Assembly: GCA_965247125.1 (NCBI GenBank) | Contig: CBDFGO010000001.1 | Location: forward strand, 124,001 to 188,000 | Reading direction: 5' to 3' | DNA from: CALBJU01 sp965247125 | Lineage (GTDB): Bacteria; Bacteroidota; Rhodothermia; Rhodothermales; UBA10348 | DNA: 64,000 nucleotides | Shown: in pieces, positions 9,380-17,974 of the stretch | How positions within the stretch are numbered: position 1 is the first letter of the stretch | Layout of the letters: each line of letters begins with the position of its first letter | Program-made: the position numbers and the translations under genes | The notes under the pieces: model-generated | The model's input: only the letters and a program-made list of their open reading frames with translations | The model's database searches: none | Told to the model about the DNA's origin: nothing

Positions 9380-9708
9380 GGTGGTGCGCGTTAGGAGCCA
9401 CAAGTAACGAGATTACAGGTTGGAGTGCAATCCATGAGACGTGGGCAGCTTGAAGTACATGGGTGCGCTAAAAACAGGAACGAGTCTGAAAAATGGTCGG
9501 GATTTTAGAGAGGTCGGCGACAGGCCCCCGGCTCATCCTGTTTGGGTGGTATAGGGTCATCCACTGGCTTTGGGAGAATGTAGACTGATCGTCGCCGTAG
9601 TGAGTGAGATATGACGTGAAATCAGTGGATTATAGGACGATTGTTGCACGTATGTTGTACCTATAAAACAATAGCCCATGCAGTGCAACGACTTACATGG
9701 GGTATTAG

Positions 9709-9781
9709 TGGGCCCGGCAGGAATTGAACCTGCGACCTACCGATTATGAGTCGGCAGCTCTGACCGCTGAGCTACGGGCCC
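9709..9781 (-). tRNA. tRNA with CAT anticodon (Met elongator or Ile2)
   Basis: A 73-nt cloverleaf: acceptor GGGCCCG/CGGGCCC, D arm GCTC...GAGC, anticodon arm GCCGA/TCGGT enclosing CTCATAA, T arm GCAGG/CCTGC with TTCAATT, discriminator A. CCA is not encoded. The 8-nt D loop and the GACTCATAATCG anticodon region resemble Ile2 tRNAs (lysidine-modified), but elongator Met cannot be excluded without identity-element analysis. Its 3' 45 bp are duplicated at 4033-4077. Confidence 0.95.
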
Positions 9782-9933
9782 TGGTCGCGAAAGCGAGTTC
9801 GGCCGGAATGACGCGCAGGGCGAATAATTCTGACTCCACTTTCGAGGCGCAAAGATACGCATCTACGCGGGGCTCGTTCTCTGAAGATTCGGTTTACGAG
9901 GGAGGCGCCTGGCGCCGGCTCTTTCGCTGCCGA

Positions 9934-12084
9934 TTATTCTGAGCGCAGCGTGTCGACGGGGTTGGCGCGAGCGGCGGACAGCGAAGAGTGACCGATCGTC
10001 AGCCAGGCGATAGCGAGCGCCATCACGCCCGACAGGAGGATGGTCATCCAGGGCAGCTCAATCCGATAGGCGAAGTTATTCAGCCACTGGGTTCCGTAGA
10101 TCCACACAATGGGTGCGGCGACGAAGAATGACACCGTGATCAGCGCGGTGGTTTCTCTGGATAACAGCAAGACGATATCGCGTACACTTGCGCCCATCGC
10201 CTTTCGAATGCCGATTTCTTTGGACCGCTGGTCTGATATGAGTGAGGCCAGACCGAACAACCCCAGGCACCCGATCAGGATCGCGAGGAACGAGAACACA
10301 CTTACGAGGCCGGAAAACCGTTGCTCGGCCGTGTACAGCGCATCGAGTCGATCATCTAAAAATCGGTAGGATAGAGGACGGTACGGCACCTGTTCGCTCC
10401 AGATTGCCTCCAGTCGCTCCATGGTTGCTGCGAGACCCGCCGTATTCAGTTGGAGTGAGAGATAGCGATTCTCGCTCGGGTCGATCCGCATCGACAGGGG
10501 CCGAATGATGTCGTGTAACGAGGTGAAATTGAAATCCTTGAACACGCCGACAATAACGCCCTGGGTGCCCCACTGTCGGTAGCGCTTGCCGATGGCATCT
10601 TCAGGCGTGTCATAGGCGAAGACCATAGCCGCCCGCTCGTTGATAATCATGGCGCTCGTCGAATCGGTCGGGAGGTCCCTGGAAAAATTCCTCCCAGCCA
10701 CAAATTCCAGTTCGAAGGTTGGGGCGAAGTCTTCGTCGACGAAATAAAGCTTAGAGTAGTTGACATCCATTTCGCCTTCTTCATCCTCAATGACGGTCCG
10801 AGAACTGTTCCGATTGGTCCCTGGAGCATCTGACGACGCAGTGATGTTCATTACGGAAGGGTCTGCGAGAAAAGCCTGTTTGATTCGCGGGGTGGAGCGC
10901 TGGATTTTTTCATCGGGAGACGTATCGATGACCAGGATCTCTTCCTCAGTGATTCCGAGAGAGGCGTTGCTCACGAAGGCCAGCTGTTGACGCACGGTAA
11001 ACGTGCCGGCTACCAGCACTATCGCTACCGCAAACTGTACTACAACAAGCGTGTGTCGCAGCCGTTTGCCCGTTCCAAGAGCAGGCAAGACTCCCTTTAG
11101 GACGGATATCGATGGTGTTCGAGAAAGTACAAATGAGGGGAAGAATCCTGCGATGGTGCTCACCAGGACAACCCCCACTACGGTATAGCCCATCACGTTG
11201 GCGGACCAGAGTGGTGACATTGTGAGCTCCTTACCCGAAAGGATGGAAAAGAAGCTCAGCGAAAAACCCGCGACCAACAGCGCCAGGACGAATGAGATCA
11301 GACAAGTAACGACGGACTCCATCAGGAACTGTCCAGTCAGTTGTCGGCTCTGTGCTCCGACGACTTTTCGGACGCCTATTTCCCGTGCTCTAGATATTGA
11401 TCCCGCAGTCGCGAGGTTGGTGAAATTGAAGCCGGCCAACAGCAGAATCAGAACTCCGATCGAGAGAAACATGACCACACGATCCGCACTACCCGTCGGT
11501 CCACTGGGGATGGCGGAACGCGAGTGGAGATAGATGTCAGACAGAGGCTCCAGAAAGATCTCGTAGTGCATACTGGACTCCCTTCCAGCTGCCCCCATGT
11601 GATTTTCCTGAAACTCTGGGAATCGAGCACTCATCTGTGCCACATCAACTTCGGGATTCAGAGCGAGGTAGGTATACCCTTCGGTCCAGAACCAATCCAG
11701 CCAGAGATCCGGCGGTAGGTGCTCGTCAGCCGTCGTCATTGAGATGAAAGCCTGATACTGAATGTGGGACCGCGAAGGGGGATCTGCCACGACACCTGTG
11801 ATCTCGCCGGTCCACTTGTTGTCCACGAGGATCTGCTTTCCGAGCGGATCTTCCACCCCAAAAAGTCTGTCTGCAACACTTTTGGACAACACTATGGCGC
11901 CTGGGCTTTTCAGGGCATCCGATGCGGAGCCGCGCAATAGTTCGAAGTCGAAGACCTGCCACAGCGTGGAGTCCGAATAGAAGACATTTTTTATCTCGAA
12001 TCGCTCATTGCCGTACTGTAAAAGTTTTTCAGTCTTGTAGAGCCTTACGAAGGATTCAATTTCAAGGAAATCCTCCTCCATGGC
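9934..12084 (-). pseudogene. ABC transporter permease (FtsX/MacB type), C-terminal part, split by IS256
   Basis: Downstream portion of an antimicrobial-peptide-type ABC permease. It holds the periplasmic MacB_PCD-like domain, an FtsX core of membrane helices (VVMFLSIGVLILLLAGFNF...), a second periplasmic domain and a final FtsX core (FSFLAILIGCLGLFGLASL ... RSKEIGIRKAMGAS). The N-terminal 172 codons lie at 13469-13984 on the other side of IS256 copy 1. Removing the IS and one 9-bp target duplication restores one reading frame of about 885 aa (AMRMGPAMEE joined to DFLEIESFV). As it stands the gene should be inactive. Confidence 0.9.
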
Positions 12085-13468
12085 GAGTTAACCCCGAAAG
12101 TTGTGTACGGGTGAAAAAGGTATAGGCGGCGTATCCTGATGATGATTACGTCATTGTCAATCCGAAGATTGGAGGATACACCGCCCATGAAGACGAATAA
12201 CGCACACGAGAACGAGAACTACAATAGCACAGAGGATGTGTTGACAGAAGTATTGCGAACAGGGGCCGCAAAGATGCTGGCCACAGCCGTTGAGGCCGAG
12301 GTTGAAGCTTTCTGCCAGCGCTACCAGTTCCTGCGCGACGAAGAGAATCGCCACCGCATCGTTCGCAATGGATATCTGCCAGAGAGGAAGATTTTGACTG
12401 GTATCGGGGAGGTCGCTGTAAAGATGCCCCGCATACGCGACCGTACGGGTCGGGGTGAGGATAGAATCGGTTTCCGCAGTTCGATACTACCAGCCTACCT
12501 CCGCAAGAGCCGCTCGCTTGAGGCTCTCATTCCATGGTTGTACCTGAAGGGAGTTTCAACGGGCGGCTTTGAGGCAGCGCTCTCGGCCCTTGTTGGTCCT
12601 GATGCCCCAGGGCTGACCTCCTCGACGATTGCGCGCCTGAAGACGCTTTGGACAAGGGAGCACGAAGACTGGCAAAAGCGGAGCCTGAAGGAGAAGCACT
12701 ACGTCTATTTCTGGGCCGACGGTATTCACGTAAACGTACGCATGGATAAACAGAAACTGTGTCTGCTGGTCGTGATCGGCGCTACGGCCGATGGAAGGAA
12801 GGAGCTTATAGCACTCGAGGACGGCTTTCGCGAGAGCAAGCAGTCGTGGCGAGAGTTGCTCCTGGAGCTGAGGCACCGCGGGCTGGATCAAGGACCGAAG
12901 CTGGCTGTTGCCGATGGAGCCATGGGATTCTGGAGTGCTCTCGCAGAAGTTTATCCCGAGACGCGAGCCGCACGCTGTTGGGTGCACAAGACAGCAAATG
13001 TGCTCAACCGCCTGCCCAAGTCCGTTCAGAAGAAGGCAAAAGGTCACCTCACGCAGATCTATACAGCAGAAACAAAAAAGCAGGCAGAGAGCGCCCTTCT
13101 GTTTTTCATCAAAGCCTACCAGCAAAAGTATCCGAAAGCAGCAGAGATTCTGGTGAAAGACCGAGAAGAACTGCTCGCTTTTTATGACTTTCCGGCAGAA
13201 CACTGGATCCATCTTCGGAGCACAAATCCGATCGAATCTACGTTCGCGACCGTGCGCCTCAGGACCGCCAAAACGAGGGGATGTCTGAGCCGAGAAACAG
13301 CTCTTGCAATGGCCTTCCGTCTATGTAAAGAGGCTCAGAAGAAGTGGAGGAAACTGAATGCACCGCACCTATTGCAACTTGTAAAAAAAGGAATCAAATT
13401 CACCGACGGAATTACATCAGAACGACACGCTGCCTAAACCTTCCATACACAACTTTTGGGCATAGCTC
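12085..13468 (+). mobile_element. IS256-family element, copy 1
   Basis: 1384 bp. Imperfect terminal inverted repeats: left gagttaaccccgaaagttg, right (reverse complement) gagctatgcccaaaagttg. It is flanked by a perfect 9-bp target duplication ctccatggc (12076-12084 and 13469-13477), so it is a simple insertion, the only one in this window with a clean duplication at the exact ends. It splits the FtsX-type permease gene. Confidence 0.97.
12187..13437 (+). CDS. IS256-family transposase (copy 1)
   Basis: Mutator-type DDE transposase. The start MKTNNAHENE is chosen because GGAGG lies 11 bases upstream; an in-frame ATG at 12139 would add 16 residues. Catalytic residues sit in FWADGIHV, AVADGAMGFW and TNPIEST, and the C(2)H-like CWVHKTANVLN segment is present. 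The 416-aa protein is full length and should be active. This sequence is the consensus of the seven full copies in the window. Confidence 0.97.
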   Translation: MKTNNAHENENYNSTEDVLTEVLRTGAAKMLATAVEAEVEAFCQRYQFLRDEENRHRIVRNGYLPERKILTGIGEVAVKMPRIRDRTGRGEDRIGFRSSILPAYLRKSRSLEALIPWLYLKGVSTGGFEAALSALVGPDAPGLTSSTIARLKTLWTREHEDWQKRSLKEKHYVYFWADGIHVNVRMDKQKLCLLVVIGATADGRKELIALEDGFRESKQSWRELLLELRHRGLDQGPKLAVADGAMGFWSALAEVYPETRAARCWVHKTANVLNRLPKSVQKKAKGHLTQIYTAETKKQAESALLFFIKAYQQKYPKAAEILVKDREELLAFYDFPAEHWIHLRSTNPIESTFATVRLRTAKTRGCLSRETALAMAFRLCKEAQKKWRKLNAPHLLQLVKKGIKFTDGITSERHAA

Positions 13469-13984
13469 CTCCATGGCCGGACCCATACGCATCGCTGCAG
13501 TCGCAAAAGGGTCTCCGCCCCAACTTGCTGCGACCCGGTAGACCCGATCTGCGCGTCTGTTGAAATCGTCGAAGCGCAGTTCATCGTGTACGTAGAGACC
13601 GATGATCAGGCAGGCTGCGAAACCCAGCGACAACCCGAGAACATTGAGTCCTGCCTGGAGCTTTTGCCTCCTAACAGCCCTGAGAGCAACCACCAGATAG
13701 TGACGCGTGATGGACAGTCGCGCCAGTAGTTCTGATCTCCATCTCCCATCCTGGTGCACCTTGTTCCAGTAGATATCCCGATACGCATGACCAATGTCCA
13801 AACGCCCACCGAGTCGCTTGATAGACTCGCGAAACGCTGATTCCGGAGTGTGGCCCTTCGATACAAGGCTTTCAATATGGCCCCGGACGTGATCTTCCAG
13901 TTCGCAAATGTCGGCGTCTCGCAGTGCTCGCTCCAATCGAAGTGAGTGCAGCCACGTTTGAATAGCAGTTTCGAGATCAAACAT
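13469..13984 (-). pseudogene. ABC transporter permease (FtsX/MacB type), N-terminal part, split by IS256
   Basis: 172 codons of the permease whose remainder is at 9934-12084. Residues 1-~75 form the helical permease-prefix domain found in PadR-linked permeases (LERALRDADICELEDHVRGHIESL). Then come the first membrane helix (GLNVLGLSLGFAACLIIGLYV) and the start of the periplasmic domain (VHDELRFDDFN). The frame then runs 18 codons into the IS. It begins 7 bp after the PadR gene stop, so the two form an operon. Confidence 0.9.
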
Positions 13985-13991
13985 AGCTGAC

Positions 13992-14351
13992 CTACGAAAC
14001 GGTTTGGATGGAATGTTGAGACTCGAAGGCCGGTCCCCATAACTTTATCAGCATGGAGTGCACTCTCATCCACCGATCGCGCTCCAGTGCGAGTGCTTTA
14101 CTTCCAGCAGCGGTTAGCCGGTAATACTTACGCTTTCTTCCGCTGCTGGGAACGACCCAGCGGGCCTTGATCAGTCCCTCCAACTCCAGACGATGCAGGA
14201 CTGGGTAGAGCGTCCCGTCGGACCACTGAACTTCTCCTTCAGAGAGATCATGGATGCGTTGCATTATGGAATACCCGTAGCTCTCTCCCTCGGCCAGGAT
14301 AGAAAGCATGATGGGGCGAACGGATGCTGCGGTCAGTGACTTTGTAGACAT
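13992..14351 (-). CDS. PadR-family transcriptional regulator
   Basis: 119-aa winged-helix protein with the PadR hallmarks: EGESYGYSIMQRI, the wing region GTLYPVLHRLELEGLI and the C-terminal RKRKYYRLTAAG segment. It is probably a dimeric repressor released by a small ligand. It is transcribed together with the FtsX-type permease gene, and two matching palindromes lie directly upstream (14376-14422), which suggests autoregulation of this operon. Confidence 0.93.
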   Translation of the reverse strand: MSTKSLTAASVRPIMLSILAEGESYGYSIMQRIHDLSEGEVQWSDGTLYPVLHRLELEGLIKARWVVPSSGRKRKYYRLTAAGSKALALERDRWMRVHSMLIKLWGPAFESQHSIQTVS

Positions 14352-14375
14352 GGAACCCTGTGTTACACTTTAGAT

Positions 14376-14422
14376 ACCTCGGTATGCGAGGTGTGTCACA
14401 GGTATACCTCGGCTTCCGAGGT
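14376..14422 (-). promoter_or_regulatory. Two tandem palindromic operators upstream of padR
   Basis: Two 17-bp inverted repeats of identical form, acctcg-N5-cgaggt, occupy 14376-14392 and 14406-14422. They are 30 bp centre to centre, about three helical turns, so two dimers would bind the same DNA face. Their position 25-71 bp upstream of the PadR start fits promoter overlap. The link to PadR is inferred from position and symmetry. Confidence 0.75.
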
Positions 14423-14441
14423 AAGTTGCAGGGCTCTACTT

Positions 14442-15466
14442 TTAAGGCCGCAAGTCTCTGGTGGCTCGGCCGTACATGTCCGATAAATCCTGCATAGGAT
14501 CGTCAGGAAAGGAATTGATCTGCCGGAAGGTAGAATAGCTGTCGTTGTCGTCGGGAATCAGCTCCCACTGAAACATGGCTTCACCCGAGCCACCGAGCCA
14601 GATGTCGGAACGTCCGAAACGGTGGTCTGAGACTATCAGCACGTCGTCTATTTCTTCGATGCTATACCACCCCTTGGTAAACCAGAGCAACGCATCGACC
14701 GCTCGATCTCCCCTGTGTCCTTCCAGGAGGTGCGTGTTTCGTGGCATCGAAATGAACGAGGTGGGTGGTCGTCCGTCCAGGATGGAATAGACGCTGGCGT
14801 AGAGAGAGTCTCCTTGACTGCCGAGTCCCATCCACAGAACGGAGTTGAATGGTGTGGGAGCGGTCATGAGTTCCTCTACGAGGAGTCCTTTTGATGCCAG
14901 CCCCTGACGAAACGAGCTGTGCACGTGTAATTTCGTTCCCATTCCCCAGGTCAGATAGATGCTGCTGATAATGAGGCCACCGCGTTGGCTCGGAAGCGCC
15001 ATTTTGAATTTGCCTTTGCCTTCAGCGAAAAGAGCAAGCCCAGGGCCAGGGGTATGGTGTAAAGCGGATCAATTATAAAAACGCTATCGAAGCTGAATGC
15101 ATAGTTTGAAATTGGCCAAAGGATCTGCGTGCCGTAAACGGTCAATAGATCGATAAATATGTGCGTAGCAAATACCAGTGCTACAAAGACCACCCATTCC
15201 TGCTTTGTCGCTATTCCTTTGCTGTGGATTCGTCTAAGAACTCTACCCAGAATGGGTGCTACAAGGATGGCAATTACCAACGAGTGTGAAGCGGAGCGAT
15301 GGATGGCCAAGGAGGACACGGAATCAACCCAAAAAAAGGACAGCACATCGAGGTCTGGAAGCATCCCGAGGACAGCACCCCAGAGGGCGCCTTTCCTTCC
15401 TTCCTTTTGGCCGATCGCGGCATGGCCTACGGCCGCGCCCAGCAGAATCTGTGTCAATGAGTCCAT
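14442..15466 (-). pseudogene. YdjM/DUF457-type membrane metal-dependent hydrolase, frameshifted
   Basis: The first frame (15466 to 14951) has the family start MDSLTQILLGAAVGHAAIG, the metal-ligand motifs LPDLDV and HRSASHS, and later THIFIDLLTVYGTQ. It loses frame near 14976-14981, where a GGTGGCC tract lacks one G. With that G restored the protein continues RANAV-GLIISSIYLTWG in the second frame to 14442 (total about 340 aa). The family is a membrane hydrolase-like group often linked to stress responses; its reaction is not established. Either a real mutation or a consensus error. Confidence 0.8.
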
Positions 15467-15629
15467 GAAATCGTGAACTGAGGGGTACGAAGATTATATC
15501 GATACTATTGTAATCGGCGAAAACGAGCTTTTTTCAATCTTCTTCCAACTTTTTGTTCGCAATCGGACCTGAAGTGCTGTCGGACCACTTTTCCAGTGTC
15601 CTTTGGGTAAATGGACACGATATTTCTAT

Positions 15630-15703
15630 CTATTATGAATTTAATAGTTAAGTATTGCAACCTTTCCTCTGACCACCGTATGTTGCTATTAATTCGTTAA
15701 TAG
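15630..15703 (+). promoter_or_regulatory. Paired palindromes, probable BlaI operators
   Basis: Two 18-bp dyads share the arms ctatta...taatag: ctattatgaatttaatag (15630-15647) and ctattaattcgttaatag (15686-15703). The second ends 17 bp before the BlaI start. BlaI/MecI repressors bind paired dyads in their own promoter region, so these are the natural candidates, although the arm sequence differs from the classical TACA/TGTA operator. Confidence 0.65.
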
Positions 15704-15720
15704 AATTCCAAGAAGCAGCA

Positions 15721-16152
15721 ATGGCGAGAAAGAAATCATCGACTCTGACAGATTCTGAAATGCGACTGATGCGCATAATCTGGGAGTCTGAGCCGTGTAC
15801 TGTCAACGATGTAGTCGAGCGACTTCCCCAGGACGAGCCGCTGGCCTATTCAACCGTGTTGACGACAATGCGCATACTGGAAGAAAAGGGCTACGTGAGT
15901 CATGAAAAGAGTGGTCGCGCCTTTGTATACACCTCGCTCGCCAATCCTCAGGACGTGAGAAAGTCCGCACTTCACCATGTGATGGACAAGTTCTTTGACA
16001 ACTCGCGAGAACTGTTGCTTGCTAACGTTTTGGAAGAGGGCGACCTATCGGCGTCCGAACTGAAGGCGCTCCGCACATTACTGGACTCGAAATCATCGGG
16101 AGAAGAGTCGGCAGGAGCCGATGCACCATCGATACGAGAAGAAAATGACTGA
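15721..16152 (+). CDS. BlaI/MecI/CopY-family repressor
   Basis: 143-aa winged-helix repressor: helix-turn-helix in LTDSEMRLMRIIWESEPCTVNDVVERL, wing in YSTVLTTMRILEEKGYV, then a C-terminal dimerisation and cleavage-type region. In known systems the partner M56 peptidase cleaves or inactivates it after sensing a signal. Here the M56 gene begins 8 bp before this stop codon, so the two are translationally coupled. The regulated target beyond its own operon is not visible. Confidence 0.93.
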   Translation: MARKKSSTLTDSEMRLMRIIWESEPCTVNDVVERLPQDEPLAYSTVLTTMRILEEKGYVSHEKSGRAFVYTSLANPQDVRKSALHHVMDKFFDNSRELLLANVLEEGDLSASELKALRTLLDSKSSGEESAGADAPSIREEND

Positions 16153-17950
16153 TCTATTTACCGGTTTCGGTCCCGCTCTGGCCGACGTGATTGCCAACGG
16201 TGCCTGGATGACGGTTGTGATTGCGGCCCTCGCTTGGACCGTTCTCCGACTGGTGCCAATTCTCAAACCTGTTAACGCTGCGACCCGGCACGCAGTCTGG
16301 TCAGGTTCTCTGATTCTGATATTGGCGGTGCACGTGGGTCTGGGGATCCAACATCTGCCTATTTATCAATCCGCCTTCGATTCTTTTAATCTCGTAGAGG
16401 GTGAAACCGAGCTGACTTCCGCGCCTGAACAAATGGTGACGGAGTCCGAACTCGCTCTTGAGCCGACCGGTGATCTGAGTACGTCAAATTTGACATCTTC
16501 GGGCGCCGCAACGGAATCAATCCCTGCTGTGACTCCGCCCGCTCTCGTCGACAATGTCGCGATCACGCTTCCACGGTTCGCTTCCCTATTTCTGGTTGGG
16601 TTGATGGGCCTGATGCTGATCGGTATAGCTTTCAATCTGAGTAGACTTTTATCCGGAATCGTAAGAATCATCCGCCTCCAGCTTCGGGACAGTGGAGTTT
16701 CGGAGGTCCCGTTTGACCACGACATACTCGACGGATTGCACAGGTCGATCTATGTGAAAGAAACAGAGAGCGTTTCCTCACCTGCAGCCGCCGGATTGTT
16801 TTCCTCGACAATACTGCTACCCGTGGGACTGAGCGAGGAGATGACGACCGATGAGCTGAACCAGATTATTCTGCACGAAGCAGCGCACCTCGAACGATTT
16901 GACGACTGGACCATTTTGGCGCAGCGATTTGTCGAACGTGTCCTGTTTTATCATCCCGTCATCTGGTGGATCGGCTCGAAGCTGGAAATTGAGCGAGAAA
17001 CATCATGCGACGATTGGGTCGTTTCCTGGACAGGAAATCCAGCGGAGTACGTTTCGTCTATCAGCCGAATGATCGAGGTAAACCTCGAAATGAGTTCGCA
17101 TCGACTTACTCCGGGCTTGGCTGCTAAGAAGAGCTCGTTATTTGAGCGAATGAAGCGGGTCCTGGATGAAGGTGTCCCTTCGTCGTCCAGGATTTCAGGT
17201 GAACAGGTGGCGGTCCTGGGAGGAATATTGCTTCTCGTCACGGTTCTAGTATTTGCATCATCGCCCTTCATCCACCTCGGTTTCACGTTTTCGGAAGCTA
17301 ACGAGGACGACAGCTCGCCGGCTCTCTACGTGCCGATGGTCGAGGTATCTGGACTCGCACCGCTTCCTCCTCTGGCGCCACTAGCTCCACTTGCACCATT
17401 GCCTCCGCTTGCGCCACTAGCTCCACTTGCGCCAGTGCCACCACTTGCCCCGTTAGCACCATCGGCTCCACTCGCTCCTTCGCCTGAAGTGGCTTATCCA
17501 ACCGCCGCCCGTTTGGGCCAGGTCAATGATCTGAGCCTCAAGTCGTGGATCATGCTGCTGGACGCCGTCTCTCTGATTTCATCGAGCGGAGACAAGACAA
17601 ATGTTCTTGTTCACTCCGTAGGTCGGCTCCCCCGAGAAAGGGAGGCGTTGGCTGCATTTCTTGATGCAGCTGCGACCGTGTCTTCATCCGGAGACAGATC
17701 GCGAGCCCTCGTTGCCCTCGTGCGTGGTCGTGAAATGGACGAAAGATCCTATTTGATGGTCATTGATTCTGCGTCAAAGATCTCTGCAAGCTCAGACAAG
17801 AGCAGCTTGCTGAGCGTCATCATTCGGAAGGCTCCAGTAACCTCATCGGTTTCCCGTTCACTCGATTCGGCGATTCGATCGGTAGGAAATGGGAATGAGC
17901 GCAATCGTCTGATCCGGCCATTTCAAAGACGTTTTAACAACCAACTTTAG
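16145..17950 (+). CDS. M56-family (BlaR1-like) membrane sensor peptidase with repeat tail
   Basis: About 601 aa from an ATG overlapping the BlaI stop by 8 bp; an in-frame ATG at 16121 exists. N-terminal membrane helices are followed by the zinc-peptidase motif HEAAHLERFDDW and HPVIWW, then another helix (GILLLVTVLVFASSPF). The external part is unusual. A proline-alanine-leucine tract of PLAPLAP-type repeats (~42 residues) leads into four helical repeats of ~34 residues, each with an SSSGD-like motif (ISSSGDKT, VSSSGDRS, ISASSDKS, VGNGNERN). No penicillin-binding sensor domain is present, so the inducer is not a beta-lactam by sequence. Confidence 0.9.
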   Translation: MTDLFTGFGPALADVIANGAWMTVVIAALAWTVLRLVPILKPVNAATRHAVWSGSLILILAVHVGLGIQHLPIYQSAFDSFNLVEGETELTSAPEQMVTESELALEPTGDLSTSNLTSSGAATESIPAVTPPALVDNVAITLPRFASLFLVGLMGLMLIGIAFNLSRLLSGIVRIIRLQLRDSGVSEVPFDHDILDGLHRSIYVKETESVSSPAAAGLFSSTILLPVGLSEEMTTDELNQIILHEAAHLERFDDWTILAQRFVERVLFYHPVIWWIGSKLEIERETSCDDWVVSWTGNPAEYVSSISRMIEVNLEMSSHRLTPGLAAKKSSLFERMKRVLDEGVPSSSRISGEQVAVLGGILLLVTVLVFASSPFIHLGFTFSEANEDDSSPALYVPMVEVSGLAPLPPLAPLAPLAPLPPLAPLAPLAPVPPLAPLAPSAPLAPSPEVAYPTAARLGQVNDLSLKSWIMLLDAVSLISSSGDKTNVLVHSVGRLPREREALAAFLDAAATVSSSGDRSRALVALVRGREMDERSYLMVIDSASKISASSDKSSLLSVIIRKAPVTSSVSRSLDSAIRSVGNGNERNRLIRPFQRRFNNQL

Positions 17951-17974
17951 TTCGACCCAAAGGGGGTCACATCA

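Noticed and set aside
9640..9708. Terminator directly behind the intact tRNA
   Set aside because: Only an imperfect gttgcac/gtgcaac dyad with no T run; the convincing terminator is at 3986-4022 beyond the tRNA fragment.
12556..13212. Long antisense frame (218 aa) within IS256, repeated in every copy
   Set aside because: It is an exact shadow of the transposase gene on the other strand, with no start signal of its own and no domain; it recurs only because the IS recurs.
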